A stretch of DNA of 64,000 nt from Agathobacter sp. Its GTDB lineage: Bacteria; Bacillota; Clostridia; Lachnospirales; Lachnospiraceae. Below are positions 42,635 to 51,687 of this stretch, one piece after another (the stretch's first letter is position 1; each line of letters begins with the position of its first letter). Position numbers and translations under genes: made by a program. The stretch is taken from NCBI GenBank assembly GCA_017409825.1, contig JAFQRZ010000036.1, positions 1-64,000 on the forward strand, in the 5' to 3' direction. A model generated the notes under the pieces. That model did not search any database, was not told the origin of the DNA, and saw only the letters and a list, made by a program, of their open reading frames with translations.

Positions 42635-45301
42635 ATGTTTAAGAAATTTTTGAATGTATTTATTGACGATAAAGTAGATATTAAGGAAAGATTGTTCCGT
42701 ATCATTTTGGTGGTTGGCACGGTTGCAATTGGACTTGCGATTTTGCAAGGACTTACACTTGTGAATGCCGATGGTCTTATGCCAGTATATTGGATTATGT
42801 TTGCATCCTTCGTGGTGGCCTTAGTGTTAACCTTTAAATACAATTATATTGATGTATCATCTACCATTTTGGGATTTGCTATTATCTTAATCGCATTGCC
42901 ATTCATTTTCTTAAAGGGTGGTGGAGTAAATAGTGGTTCGGGGATTTGGCTTTGCTTGGGAATCGTGTATGTATTTATTATGTTTTCTGGAAAGAAAATG
43001 TGGTTCTTTTTGATACTTACACTGGTTATGGATAGTTTATGCTATATGATTTCCTACTACTATCCAGAAGTGGTAGTGGAACTTGCGACACCATTTGAGA
43101 AACATTTTGATTCCATTTTTGCGGCAGTCATTGTTGGACTTACAGTTGGAATTATTATGAAATTCCAGCTCAAGATTTTTGATAATGAGAGACAAATTAC
43201 ACAGGAACAAAAGAAGGAATTAGAATTGTTGGGTAAGTCCAAAGATGCTTTCTTTGCAAGTATGAGTCATGAGATTCGTACACCAATTAATTCGATTATT
43301 GGACTAAATGAATTGATTTTACGTGAAAATCCGTCGACTGAAATCCAGGGATATGCAAAAAATATTCAGAATGCAAGTAAAATGTTGTTGTCTTTGGTAA
43401 ATGACATTTTGGAATTATCCCAGCTTGAAATTCAAAAGATGGAATTGGTGGAAAAAGAATATAGTGTAGAAGAAATGCTGCATGAAGTTGTAGATATGAT
43501 GCAGGTTCGCATGGAGGAAAAGAAGTTAAAGTTCATTGTTCAGGTGGACAAGAATATCCCTTCCAAACTGTATGGGGATGATAGACGCATGAAACAGATT
43601 CTTCTAAATATTCTTTCTAATGCAGTGAAATATACAGAGGAAGGTTCTGTTACATTTAGCTGCCGTTTTGAGCAGGTAGATGAAGAAAATATATCTCTTC
43701 GTATTTCGGTAGCAGATACGGGAATGGGAATTCGAAAAGAAGAGTTAGAGCATTTGTTTGATGCATTCCATCGAATTAATTCTGAGAAAAATCAAAAAAT
43801 TGAAGGGACTGGTTTGGGACTATCGATTACGAAGCATTTGCTGGATTTGATGCAGGGTGAAATTTCAGTAGATAGTATTTATACGCAGGGCTCAGAATTT
43901 ACAGTTGTGATTCCACAGAAAATCATAGATGAAGCACCTATGGGCGAATTTACGACTAAGATTGCGGATAAAAATACGACAACCTATTATAGCAAATCAT
44001 TTGAGGCACCAGAGGCTCGTATTTTGATCGTAGATGATGATGACTTGAATCTTATCATTACAACGAAGCTTCTTCAGGATACGAAGATGTCGATTGACAC
44101 AGCAAGTAGCGCGGATGAATGCTTGCGAAAGACAAGCAAGAGATACTACAATCTTATCTTAATGGACTACATGATGCCAGGTATGAATGGTGGAGAGCTT
44201 CTGCGTGAGGTTCGTAAACAGGAAAATGGCTTGTGTAAGGATTCTGATGTGGTATTGTTATCTGCAAATGTGCTTGCGGATAAGCAGTTGGAATATCAGC
44301 AGATGGGCTTTGATGGATTATTGGAGAAGCCAGTAGATGCGGTTCGTTTGGAACAGGAAGTAATGAAGCACATTCCAGACGAGTTGATTGAGTATCGTAG
44401 AGATGCGGTAGGTGGTGTTCAAGGAGAATACTTTGTATCAAGACTAGCAAAACGACGCAAGAAGGTCTATGTTACTTCCGATGGTGTGTGCGATTTGCCA
44501 CAGGAGTTTATCGAAAAGTACGATATTAAAATCATTGATATGTATATTAAAACGGAAACGGGTAGATTCCGTGATAAGAAAGAAATCGACATTCACAACT
44601 TGTCGAGATATTTGTCAGATGAAAATACGACGGCATTTTCATTGTCACCAACCGTAGAAGACTATGAACGATTTTTTGCGGATGCACTTATGGAAGCAGA
44701 TAACATCATATATATATCTATGGCGAGTGGTACTGGAAATTGTTATGAACATGCAGTTGAGGCGGCAAAGGGATTTGCACACGTACATATTGTGGATTCT
44801 ACCCATATTTCTTCTGGGCAGGCACTTATCGTTTTGCATGCTGCAAAGATGGCAAGTGAAGGTGCACCAGTACAGGAAATTGTAAGTAGTATAGAACGTA
44901 TGAAATCTAAGGTAAAGGCATCGTATGTTTTGCCAAGTACCCGTATTTTCTATCAAAAGGGGTTCACAGATAAGATTACTGCACAAATTTGTGATTGGTT
45001 TAAACTGCATCCAGTTTTGGGAACGTATCGAAATAAAATTACGGTTTTGGGCGTTCGTGCCGGTAAATTGGAAAAGGTTTGGAAGAAATATATCCGATTC
45101 CATTTGCGGAATAGTTCGCGCATTAACGCAGATATTGTATTTGTGGTTCATGCAGGTTGTACGGTAAGACAGCAGGAAATGATTTTAGAAGAAATCAATC
45201 GCAATATGAGATTCAAGCAGGTCATTTTTACACAGGCTTCATCGGCTAGTGTTTGTAACGCAGGACTAGGTTCGATTGGTTTTGCAATTTGTCAAAAATA
45301 G
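42635..45301 (+). CDS. Membrane hybrid histidine kinase fused to a complete DegV domain
   Basis: The protein is 888 residues. About six transmembrane helices (20-185) are followed by HisKA with His212 (SMSHEIRTPIN), HATPase (LLNILSNAVKY, DTGMGI, GTGLGLS), a receiver with Asp511 (LILMDYMMPGMNG) and, from about 608 to the end, a DegV domain of normal length (about 280). DegV landmarks are YVTSDGVCDLPQEF, SLSPTVEDYERFF, SGTGNCYEHA, IVDSTHISSGQALI, STRIFYQKGFTDK and a C-terminal SIGFAI. DegV/FakB proteins bind a fatty acid; in this context it may sense or present acyl chains. There is no frameshift or spacer between receiver and DegV, so this is a true fusion, not two genes. Confidence 0.9.
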   Translation: MFKKFLNVFIDDKVDIKERLFRIILVVGTVAIGLAILQGLTLVNADGLMPVYWIMFASFVVALVLTFKYNYIDVSSTILGFAIILIALPFIFLKGGGVNSGSGIWLCLGIVYVFIMFSGKKMWFFLILTLVMDSLCYMISYYYPEVVVELATPFEKHFDSIFAAVIVGLTVGIIMKFQLKIFDNERQITQEQKKELELLGKSKDAFFASMSHEIRTPINSIIGLNELILRENPSTEIQGYAKNIQNASKMLLSLVNDILELSQLEIQKMELVEKEYSVEEMLHEVVDMMQVRMEEKKLKFIVQVDKNIPSKLYGDDRRMKQILLNILSNAVKYTEEGSVTFSCRFEQVDEENISLRISVADTGMGIRKEELEHLFDAFHRINSEKNQKIEGTGLGLSITKHLLDLMQGEISVDSIYTQGSEFTVVIPQKIIDEAPMGEFTTKIADKNTTTYYSKSFEAPEARILIVDDDDLNLIITTKLLQDTKMSIDTASSADECLRKTSKRYYNLILMDYMMPGMNGGELLREVRKQENGLCKDSDVVLLSANVLADKQLEYQQMGFDGLLEKPVDAVRLEQEVMKHIPDELIEYRRDAVGGVQGEYFVSRLAKRRKKVYVTSDGVCDLPQEFIEKYDIKIIDMYIKTETGRFRDKKEIDIHNLSRYLSDENTTAFSLSPTVEDYERFFADALMEADNIIYISMASGTGNCYEHAVEAAKGFAHVHIVDSTHISSGQALIVLHAAKMASEGAPVQEIVSSIERMKSKVKASYVLPSTRIFYQKGFTDKITAQICDWFKLHPVLGTYRNKITVLGVRAGKLEKVWKKYIRFHLRNSSRINADIVFVVHAGCTVRQQEMILEEINRNMRFKQVIFTQASSASVCNAGLGSIGFAICQK

Positions 45302-45313
45302 AAAGAGGTTATT

Positions 45314-46216
45314 ATGGAACAGATTTTTGAAATTATCAAAGCGTTATTATTTGGTATTGTAGAAGGTATTACAGAGTGGCTTCCAGTAAGTAGTACCGGA
45401 CATATGATTCTGTTAAATGAGTTTGTCGAGCTGAATGTAAGTGAACAGTTTTGGAATATGTTCTTGGTAGTAATTCAGTTGGGTGCCATCCTTGCAGTAG
45501 TACTGATTTTCTGGAATACGATTTGGCCATTTGCTTTAGCAAAAAATACTGATTTCTCTCAGAACATTGGAAGAAGAGGGTTCTGGAATCAGAAGTATTG
45601 GGCGGTTGGACCAATTACTGTAAAAATGGAAATCATTATTAACTGGTTTAAGATTGTAGTTGCATGTTTACCAGCAATTATATTTGTATTGCTGGATTTG
45701 GATGATGTGTGTGATGCATTGTTTTATAATGCGGTTGGTGTATCGATTGCACTGATTGTATTTGGTATTGCTTTTATTATCGTAGAAAATCGTAACGCAG
45801 GCAGAAATGCGGTGGTAATGGAAATGACTGAAATTACATGGAAGATGGCGGTGCTCATTGGTGTGTTCCAGCTTCTTGCTGCAGCATTTCCTGGCACCTC
45901 ACGTTCTGGTGCGACCATCATTGGTGCGTTACTCATTGGAATTTCCAGAAAAGCAGCGAGTGAATTTACCTTTATTCTTGCCATCCCAGTTATGCTCGGA
46001 GCAAGTCTGCTTGAGTTATTAGATTTTGGCTTTCATCTGACAGGAAATGAAGTGGTGATTCTTTTAGTTGGAATGATTAGTGCATTTTTGGTTTCTATTT
46101 TTGTAATTAAATTTTTGTTGAGCTATATCCGTAAGCACGATTTCAAGGTGTTCGGTTGGTACCGAATTGTACTTGGTATCGTAGTGCTGTTTTGCGGAGT
46201 AGTGGGTATTATTTAG
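45314..46216 (+). CDS. uppP: Undecaprenyl-diphosphatase UppP (BacA)
   Basis: The protein is 300 residues with about eight helices. The family motifs are GIVEGITEWLPVSSTGHMIL (residues 15-34, catalytic Glu and phosphate-binding Ser/Thr) and PGTSRSGATIIGALLIGISR. It removes a phosphate from undecaprenyl diphosphate in the membrane to recycle the wall carrier lipid and gives bacitracin tolerance. It starts 12 nt after the DegV fusion gene and may share its transcript. Confidence 0.95.
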   Translation: MEQIFEIIKALLFGIVEGITEWLPVSSTGHMILLNEFVELNVSEQFWNMFLVVIQLGAILAVVLIFWNTIWPFALAKNTDFSQNIGRRGFWNQKYWAVGPITVKMEIIINWFKIVVACLPAIIFVLLDLDDVCDALFYNAVGVSIALIVFGIAFIIVENRNAGRNAVVMEMTEITWKMAVLIGVFQLLAAAFPGTSRSGATIIGALLIGISRKAASEFTFILAIPVMLGASLLELLDFGFHLTGNEVVILLVGMISAFLVSIFVIKFLLSYIRKHDFKVFGWYRIVLGIVVLFCGVVGII

Positions 46217-46235
46217 TTTTAGAAGTTGGTCATAG

Positions 46236-46832
46236 ATGTTAAAGTTATATTATGGACATATCAAACTGGTAAAAGATCCAGAGCAGTTTGATAAGTGGTT
46301 TGAAAAAATGGATGGTCAGAGAAAGGACAAAATTCTACGTTGCAAGAATGAGGTAGATAAACAGCGTTCCTTACTGGCTGGAATATTGCTACATTTTGGC
46401 TTGGAAAATAATCGCGATGAAAAGCAGATTTTTTATAGTATTAGTCATTCTGGGAATTACGTGATATGTGTTCTTTCGGACCGAAGTGTAGGAATTGATA
46501 TCGAGAATAAGTTCCGTAGTATTTTTTCGGAAGCAAAGGAAGAGCAATTGGATAAGATTGCGCGAAAATGCTTTACGATGGGTGAGTCCATCTATTTTCT
46601 CTCTGCAGAGGAAGAAGAAAAGCAAGAGATTATGTTGAAATTGTGGACCAGAAAGGAAAGCTATAGTAAGGCAATCGGAAAAGGTCTGGGGATAGATTTT
46701 TCGTTGATTGATACGCAGAAAAAGGATGCGCTATACTGGTCGGATTGGCTGGAAGATGGATATTATTGTAGTTTATATGTAGAGGATGGATTTTTTGGAG
46801 ATTTGAAGCTACAGGAAATCGTATCTTTGTAG
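46236..46832 (+). CDS. 4'-phosphopantetheinyl transferase (Sfp type)
   Basis: The protein is 198 residues. The two family motifs are VGIDIEN (about 86-92) and LWTRKESYSKAIGKGL (about 136-151), which supply the Mg2+ carboxylates and the Lys. It loads the phosphopantetheine arm of coenzyme A onto carrier proteins. Sfp types serve polyketide, peptide or fatty-acid synthases; no such synthase is in the window. It starts 19 nt after uppP. Confidence 0.88.
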   Translation: MLKLYYGHIKLVKDPEQFDKWFEKMDGQRKDKILRCKNEVDKQRSLLAGILLHFGLENNRDEKQIFYSISHSGNYVICVLSDRSVGIDIENKFRSIFSEAKEEQLDKIARKCFTMGESIYFLSAEEEEKQEIMLKLWTRKESYSKAIGKGLGIDFSLIDTQKKDALYWSDWLEDGYYCSLYVEDGFFGDLKLQEIVSL

Positions 46833-46846
46833 GAAGGAATAGAAAA

Positions 46847-47350
46847 ATGTATGATGAATTGACTGCAAAGGATATTCAAAAGATGGAAGAGGAGATTGAG
46901 CATCGTAAGCTTGTTGTTCGTAAGCAAGCATTAGAGGATGTGAAAGAAGCTCGTGCACATGGTGATTTGAGTGAGAATTTTGAATACAAGGCAGCGAAAA
47001 AATTTAAAAATGAGAATGAAAGCCGTATTCGTTATCTGGAAAAAATGATTCGTACTGCAAAAGTTATTTCAGAGGAATCCGCTGAAGATGAAGTTGGTAT
47101 GAACAATACGGTTGAGTTGTATTTCGAAGAAGATGATGAGGTAGAAGTATATAAGGTGGTTACCACGGTACGAAGCAATTCTTTGAAAAATTTGATTAGT
47201 AAAGAGTCGCCACTTGGAATGGCGATATATGGGCATAAGGTAGGAGAACGATGTGAGGTAAAGGTAAATGATACCTATTCTTATTTTGTGCAGATTAGAA
47301 AGATTGAAAATACAGTAGATGATGGAAGCGATGCGTTGCGAAAATTTTAA
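46847..47350 (+). CDS. greA: GreA/GreB-family transcript cleavage factor
   Basis: The protein is 167 residues, like GreA. The N-terminal coiled coil carries the acidic tip motif HGDLSENFEYKAAK (about 38-51), and the C-terminal FKBP-like part includes SPLGMAIYGHKVGERCEV. It enters the RNA polymerase secondary channel and rescues backtracked complexes. It may be the cell's main GreA or a paralog; only one is visible here. Confidence 0.87.
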   Translation: MYDELTAKDIQKMEEEIEHRKLVVRKQALEDVKEARAHGDLSENFEYKAAKKFKNENESRIRYLEKMIRTAKVISEESAEDEVGMNNTVELYFEEDDEVEVYKVVTTVRSNSLKNLISKESPLGMAIYGHKVGERCEVKVNDTYSYFVQIRKIENTVDDGSDALRKF

Positions 47351-47373
47351 CTGTGTTGAAAGTGAGAACATAG

Positions 47374-47811
47374 ATGGCTAGAAGAGGTTTGACGGGACAA
47401 CTAAATATGTTTGATTTGTACAATTCCCTAGAAACAGGTGAAGTTGAGATGGTATCTTTGGTGCCGGAGTTTGAAGAGGAGCCAGAGGTTGTGGAAGTGC
47501 CAGAGGTTGTGGAAGAGCTAGAGGTTGAGGAAGAACTAGAAGTTGTGGAAGAGCCAGAAACTGTGGAAGAGCTAGAAGCTGTGGAAGAGCAAGAAGTTGC
47601 GGAAGAGTCCCATGTGGTTCTGGGAAAAGAGCAGGTGTCTATGTCTCGAAGTTATGTGGTGGATGGAGAACAGGTTGAGATTGCATACATCAATTATAAC
47701 AAGGTTCGCATTACAAGAGGAAATGGGGTGCCTGTTGTGAAAGAATTTGCTTCTACGAAAGAAGCGGTAGATTATTATGTAGAGCAGATGCAGGAGTATG
47801 AGGATGAATAA
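47374..47811 (+). CDS. Glu/Val-rich repeat protein overlapping the sortase gene
   Basis: The protein is 145 residues. Residues about 28-78 are a low-complexity acidic tract of Val-Val/Glu-Glu-Leu/Pro-Glu hexapeptide units, encoded by seven or so imperfect 18-bp DNA repeats (47481 to about 47608). The last 60 residues form a compact domain (VSMSRSYVVDGEQVEIAYIN). No signal peptide or sorting signal. Its end overlaps the sortase start by 8 bases, so the two are coupled. Function unknown. Confidence 0.65.
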   Translation: MARRGLTGQLNMFDLYNSLETGEVEMVSLVPEFEEEPEVVEVPEVVEELEVEEELEVVEEPETVEELEAVEEQEVAEESHVVLGKEQVSMSRSYVVDGEQVEIAYINYNKVRITRGNGVPVVKEFASTKEAVDYYVEQMQEYEDE

Positions 47812-48694
47812 AGAAGAGTTAGAAATAATTGATTTGGAACAGGAGGAACTACCTGTTGACAAATCCTCAAAAAAGAGGAGACAAAATATCATTAGCTGGG
47901 TACTCGTTTGTATCGGTGTTATCTGTATTGGAGTTGCATTATATGGTTTATATGATATTTACAAAGAGTACAAAGTAAGTGAGGAAATATATGAAAAGGC
48001 TGAGGAGGAGTTTGTTCATCCGTATGTGCCGGGGACAGAAGAGGAGAATTTAACAGAAGCTCCAGCAGAAGCTCCAACGGAAACTGCTCCTGTGACTCCT
48101 TGGTATCAGTTGGTATCGGTAGATTTGGCAGGATTACAAGCAAAATATGACGAAGTAGTAGGATGGCTTTACTTTGAAAACGTGGATATTAGTTACCCAT
48201 TGATGCAAGGCAGTGATAATACAAAATATTTGCGTACGGCTTTTGATGGAACATATTCAAATCCAGGAAGTATCTTTGTAGAGGCGACACATAGTGGAGA
48301 TTTTTCGGATATTCATACTTTGGTGTACGGTCATAATCAGAGAGATGCCAATATGTTTGGCAAATTAAGAAATTATTATAATGATGCATCGTATTATAAG
48401 ATGCATCCATATTTTCAGATATTCTGTGAGGATAAAATATATCGATATAGAATTTTTGCAGTTTTGGATGCGCCTGTAGATAGTTTTGTCTTTCAGGAAA
48501 AGCCTGTTTCTGCAAGTTCATGGGTAGAAAAGTTACAACAAAATGCTATACTTGCAGCTGGAATTCAGGCAGATGATAATGATAGAATTGTTACACTTTG
48601 CACCTGTACCGATGATGCAAAAGATCGTATATTAGTGAGTGCGGTGCTGGTAGGTACCTATGATCGTACAGAACAGACTTTGATACAAAATTAA
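47804..48694 (+). CDS. srtB: Class B sortase
   Basis: The protein is 296 residues. A single N-terminal membrane anchor (about 32-52) is followed by a Glu/Ala/Pro linker and a sortase B-type catalytic domain: His177 in VYGHNQRDA, Cys268 in TLCTC and the Arg of KDRILV. It joins a sorting-signal protein to the wall. The substrate is unclear: class B enzymes prefer NPQTN-like signals, none of which was seen, while the 16482 protein has VPVTGD. ATG 47804 is 7 nt behind AGGAG. Confidence 0.88.
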   Translation: MNKEELEIIDLEQEELPVDKSSKKRRQNIISWVLVCIGVICIGVALYGLYDIYKEYKVSEEIYEKAEEEFVHPYVPGTEEENLTEAPAEAPTETAPVTPWYQLVSVDLAGLQAKYDEVVGWLYFENVDISYPLMQGSDNTKYLRTAFDGTYSNPGSIFVEATHSGDFSDIHTLVYGHNQRDANMFGKLRNYYNDASYYKMHPYFQIFCEDKIYRYRIFAVLDAPVDSFVFQEKPVSASSWVEKLQQNAILAAGIQADDNDRIVTLCTCTDDAKDRILVSAVLVGTYDRTEQTLIQN

Positions 48695-48711
48695 AATAAG
48701 GAGCTGAAACC

Positions 48712-49164
48712 ATGAAAAGAGAAGACGAATTATTAAAACAGTTGATGGATATGACAAAGGATACGAAGGCTGGAAAAATTCGCTGGGATGTGAAGTGCCA
48801 GACTACAGAATACAATGATCCTACCAGTAAACCACAGGTAATGGAGGATGATATTCTTTGGACAGTAGATGAGTGTTATGTTTCTTATTATTGTGAATAT
48901 AAGGGTAAGGAATTTTTGATGATTACCTATGAAATGATACATACTGCAGGAGATAAGGTGAAAACAACGAATTTGGTATTCCTTCCACCACTTGGAATCC
49001 GTTATTTTGATATTCATACCTTACTTCCTTATGCAGTGGAAAATTCGAATATGCTTTCTTATCAGGTGAAGGCTTTGTGGACTATGCTATTGGATATGTA
49101 TAAAGCGAATCCAAGTAGTGTTGCTTTGGATGTAAGTGAAAGAGTTTTAACAATTGAAGATTAG
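48712..49164 (+). CDS. Protein of unknown function
   Basis: The protein is 150 residues, soluble, with no signal peptide. It contains ILWTVDECYVSYYCEYKGKE and VFLPPLGIRYFDIHTLLPYA and looks like a small alpha+beta protein. I do not recognise the family. AAGGAG lies ahead of the ATG. It starts 17 nt after the sortase gene and 24 nt before the GH2 gene. Confidence 0.6.
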   Translation: MKREDELLKQLMDMTKDTKAGKIRWDVKCQTTEYNDPTSKPQVMEDDILWTVDECYVSYYCEYKGKEFLMITYEMIHTAGDKVKTTNLVFLPPLGIRYFDIHTLLPYAVENSNMLSYQVKALWTMLLDMYKANPSSVALDVSERVLTIED

Positions 49165-49188
49165 TAGATTTGTTAATGGAGGAATGTT

Positions 49189-51624
49189 ATGGGAAGAGTA
49201 TATTTAAATGAGGGGTGGAAATTTGCTGAAAAATTTTCCGTGAATTTATTTTATCCGGGTGTAGGCGACAGCGATATGGTAGAAGTGCGTTTTCCACATA
49301 CCTGTAAGGAATTACCATATAATTATTTTGATGAAAATGAGTATCAAATGGTGTGTGGTTATCGTCGTACGCTTCGTGTAGAAGAGGCTTGGAAAGGCAA
49401 AACAATGCTCTTTACCTGTGAAGGAGCAGGGCATGAAACAACACTCTATATCAATGGGCAGGAAGTGTATAAGCATTCTTGCGGATATACTGGGTTTACG
49501 GTAGATATTACGCCTTATATGTTATATGGACAAGCCAATGTGCTGGTATTGAAGGTGGATAGTAATGAAACATTAAACCAGCCACCATTTGGATTTGTTA
49601 TCGATTATATGACATTCGGTGGTGTGTATCGTGAAGTATATATGGATGTGGTAGAAAATACCCATATCAAAGATGTATTTGTAAAAGCAGAGGCTGCAAA
49701 GGATGGAAAGGCGGACTTGGAATGCCAGATAGAAGTGAGTGAAGCGGTACTTGCTTCGGAAAAAGAGATTCTGATTCGTGGATTTTTGACTCGCAAGGAT
49801 ACGGATCGTTGTCCCGTAGATAGTGAAGAGCAATATTTTCTTCCTGTGGCAGCATTTGAACAGAAAGTATCGGAAGTTAAATTTACATTAAATAATTCGG
49901 TGTATAATGTGCTAAATTGGCATGTGGACCATCCGTATTTGTATGAGCTGACTTTGGAATTGGTCGATTCGGAGGATAATGTAAAGGATACCTATACAAC
50001 TACGTTTGGCTTTCGCAATGTGGAATTCCGAGCAGATGGATTCTACTTGAATGGAGAAAAATTTAAAATTAGAGGATTGAATCGTCACCAGAGCTATCCT
50101 TATGTTGGATATGCAATGCCAGAAAGTATACAAAAACTGGATGCAGATATTCTGAAATTTGAGTTGGGCTGTAATGCAGCGAGAAATTCACATTATCCAC
50201 AGTCACATCATTTCATTAATCGCTGTGATGAAATCGGTCTGTTGGTATTTATGGAAATTCCAGGCTGGCAGCACATTGGAGACGAGGCATGGAAGCAGCA
50301 GGCTTGTAAGAATGTCGAAGATATGATTCTGCAGTATCGCAACCATCCGTCGATAATGATTTGGGGTGTGCGTATCAATGAATCCCAGGATGACGATGCC
50401 TTTTATATCGAGACCAATCGTATCGCTCACGCGTTAGATGATACCAGACCAACGGGCGGTGTTCGTAATTTTAGAAAGAGTCATCTTTTTGAAGATGTCT
50501 ATACCTATAATGATTTTGTGCACGATGGCAAAAAGCCAGGCTGTGAACCAAAGAAAAACATTACTTCGGATATGTCAAAGGGACATTTGATTACAGAATA
50601 TAATGGTCACATGTATCCAACGAAGCCATTTGATTGGGAAGAACATCGATTGGAGCATGCACTTCGTCATGCAAGAGTTATCAATGCAGTCGGAAAAGAA
50701 GAGGATATCGCTGGAAGCTTTGGCTGGTGTATGTTTGATTACAATACGCATAAGGATTTCGGTAGTGGAGATCGTATCTGTTACCATGGTGTTACAGATA
50801 TGTTTCGTAATTCCAAGCTTGCGGCGAGTGTTTATGCATCGCAACAGGAAGAAACGACTGTTTTGGAAGTAAGTTCTTCGATGGATATTGGGGAGCATCC
50901 AGCAACGAATTTAGGAAACGTATACATTTTCTCAAATGCAGATAGTGTTAAAATGTACAAAAATGGTCATTTTATCAAGGAATACAAACCAAGTGACTCT
51001 GCATTTGATGGTATTCCACATGGTCCTATTTTGGTGGATGATTTCGTTGGAACGATGTTGGAAACAGAAGAAGGTTTTAGTAAAAAACAATCGGAAATGA
51101 TTGCAGGAGCATTAAACTACCTTGCAATTCATGGCTATCAAACCTTCCCACCACATATTATATGGACGATGGTGAAAGCAATTGTTCAGTATAAGATGAA
51201 ACCAATGGATATGGTAAATCTCTATATCAAATACATTGGAAACTGGGGCGAAACAGCTACTTCGTATCGTTTCGAGGCAATCCAAAATGGGGAAGTAGTG
51301 AAAACTGTAGTGAAAGAACCAATGCGTAAACCGCATCTAGAGACGAAGGTTTCTCACACGAAGCTCCATGAAGGAAATACGTATGATGTGGCAGCCATCC
51401 GTATTCGTGCAGTAGATGAAAACGAAAACCTGCTTCCATATTATCAGGAGCCAATCAAGGTAACAGTGGAAGGTCCGATTACCGTAATTGGTGATGACGT
51501 ATTGTCACTTAAGGGTGGCATGGGAGGTCTTTACATAAAGACAACTGGAGCGAAAGGCGCTGCAAAGGTTTGCCTTGGTAATTCACAGCTTGAGACGGTA
51601 GAACTTACCTTTGAAATCGTATAG
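49189..51624 (+). CDS. Glycoside hydrolase family 2 enzyme (beta-galactosidase / glucuronidase type)
   Basis: The protein is 811 residues, with no signal peptide. The N-terminal jelly-roll (LFTCEGAGHETTLYINGQEV) and immunoglobulin-like domain lead to the TIM barrel with KIRGLNRHQSYP. The acid/base is Glu398 (WGVRINES) and the nucleophile Glu470 (LITEYNGH). An extra C-terminal region of about 200 residues is present. It hydrolyses a beta-glycoside in the cytoplasm. A neighbouring GH36 alpha-galactosidase suggests use of galactosides. Exact specificity is not readable. Confidence 0.9.
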   Translation: MGRVYLNEGWKFAEKFSVNLFYPGVGDSDMVEVRFPHTCKELPYNYFDENEYQMVCGYRRTLRVEEAWKGKTMLFTCEGAGHETTLYINGQEVYKHSCGYTGFTVDITPYMLYGQANVLVLKVDSNETLNQPPFGFVIDYMTFGGVYREVYMDVVENTHIKDVFVKAEAAKDGKADLECQIEVSEAVLASEKEILIRGFLTRKDTDRCPVDSEEQYFLPVAAFEQKVSEVKFTLNNSVYNVLNWHVDHPYLYELTLELVDSEDNVKDTYTTTFGFRNVEFRADGFYLNGEKFKIRGLNRHQSYPYVGYAMPESIQKLDADILKFELGCNAARNSHYPQSHHFINRCDEIGLLVFMEIPGWQHIGDEAWKQQACKNVEDMILQYRNHPSIMIWGVRINESQDDDAFYIETNRIAHALDDTRPTGGVRNFRKSHLFEDVYTYNDFVHDGKKPGCEPKKNITSDMSKGHLITEYNGHMYPTKPFDWEEHRLEHALRHARVINAVGKEEDIAGSFGWCMFDYNTHKDFGSGDRICYHGVTDMFRNSKLAASVYASQQEETTVLEVSSSMDIGEHPATNLGNVYIFSNADSVKMYKNGHFIKEYKPSDSAFDGIPHGPILVDDFVGTMLETEEGFSKKQSEMIAGALNYLAIHGYQTFPPHIIWTMVKAIVQYKMKPMDMVNLYIKYIGNWGETATSYRFEAIQNGEVVKTVVKEPMRKPHLETKVSHTKLHEGNTYDVAAIRIRAVDENENLLPYYQEPIKVTVEGPITVIGDDVLSLKGGMGGLYIKTTGAKGAAKVCLGNSQLETVELTFEIV

Positions 51625-51687
51625 TAAAAGAAAATGTTTTTGGAAGAGGGAATCCAAAGAGACAATATATTTTAGGAGAAGAAGATT

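Noticed and set aside
44645..45151. Long minus-strand frame (168 codons) inside the DegV region
   Set aside because: Composition is that of an antisense shadow of the coding strand, and the plus-strand DegV motifs are unmistakable.
47481..47608. Spaced direct repeats as a CRISPR-like array
   Set aside because: The 18-bp units are contiguous, in frame and code for a Glu-rich tract; there are no unique spacers and no cas genes.
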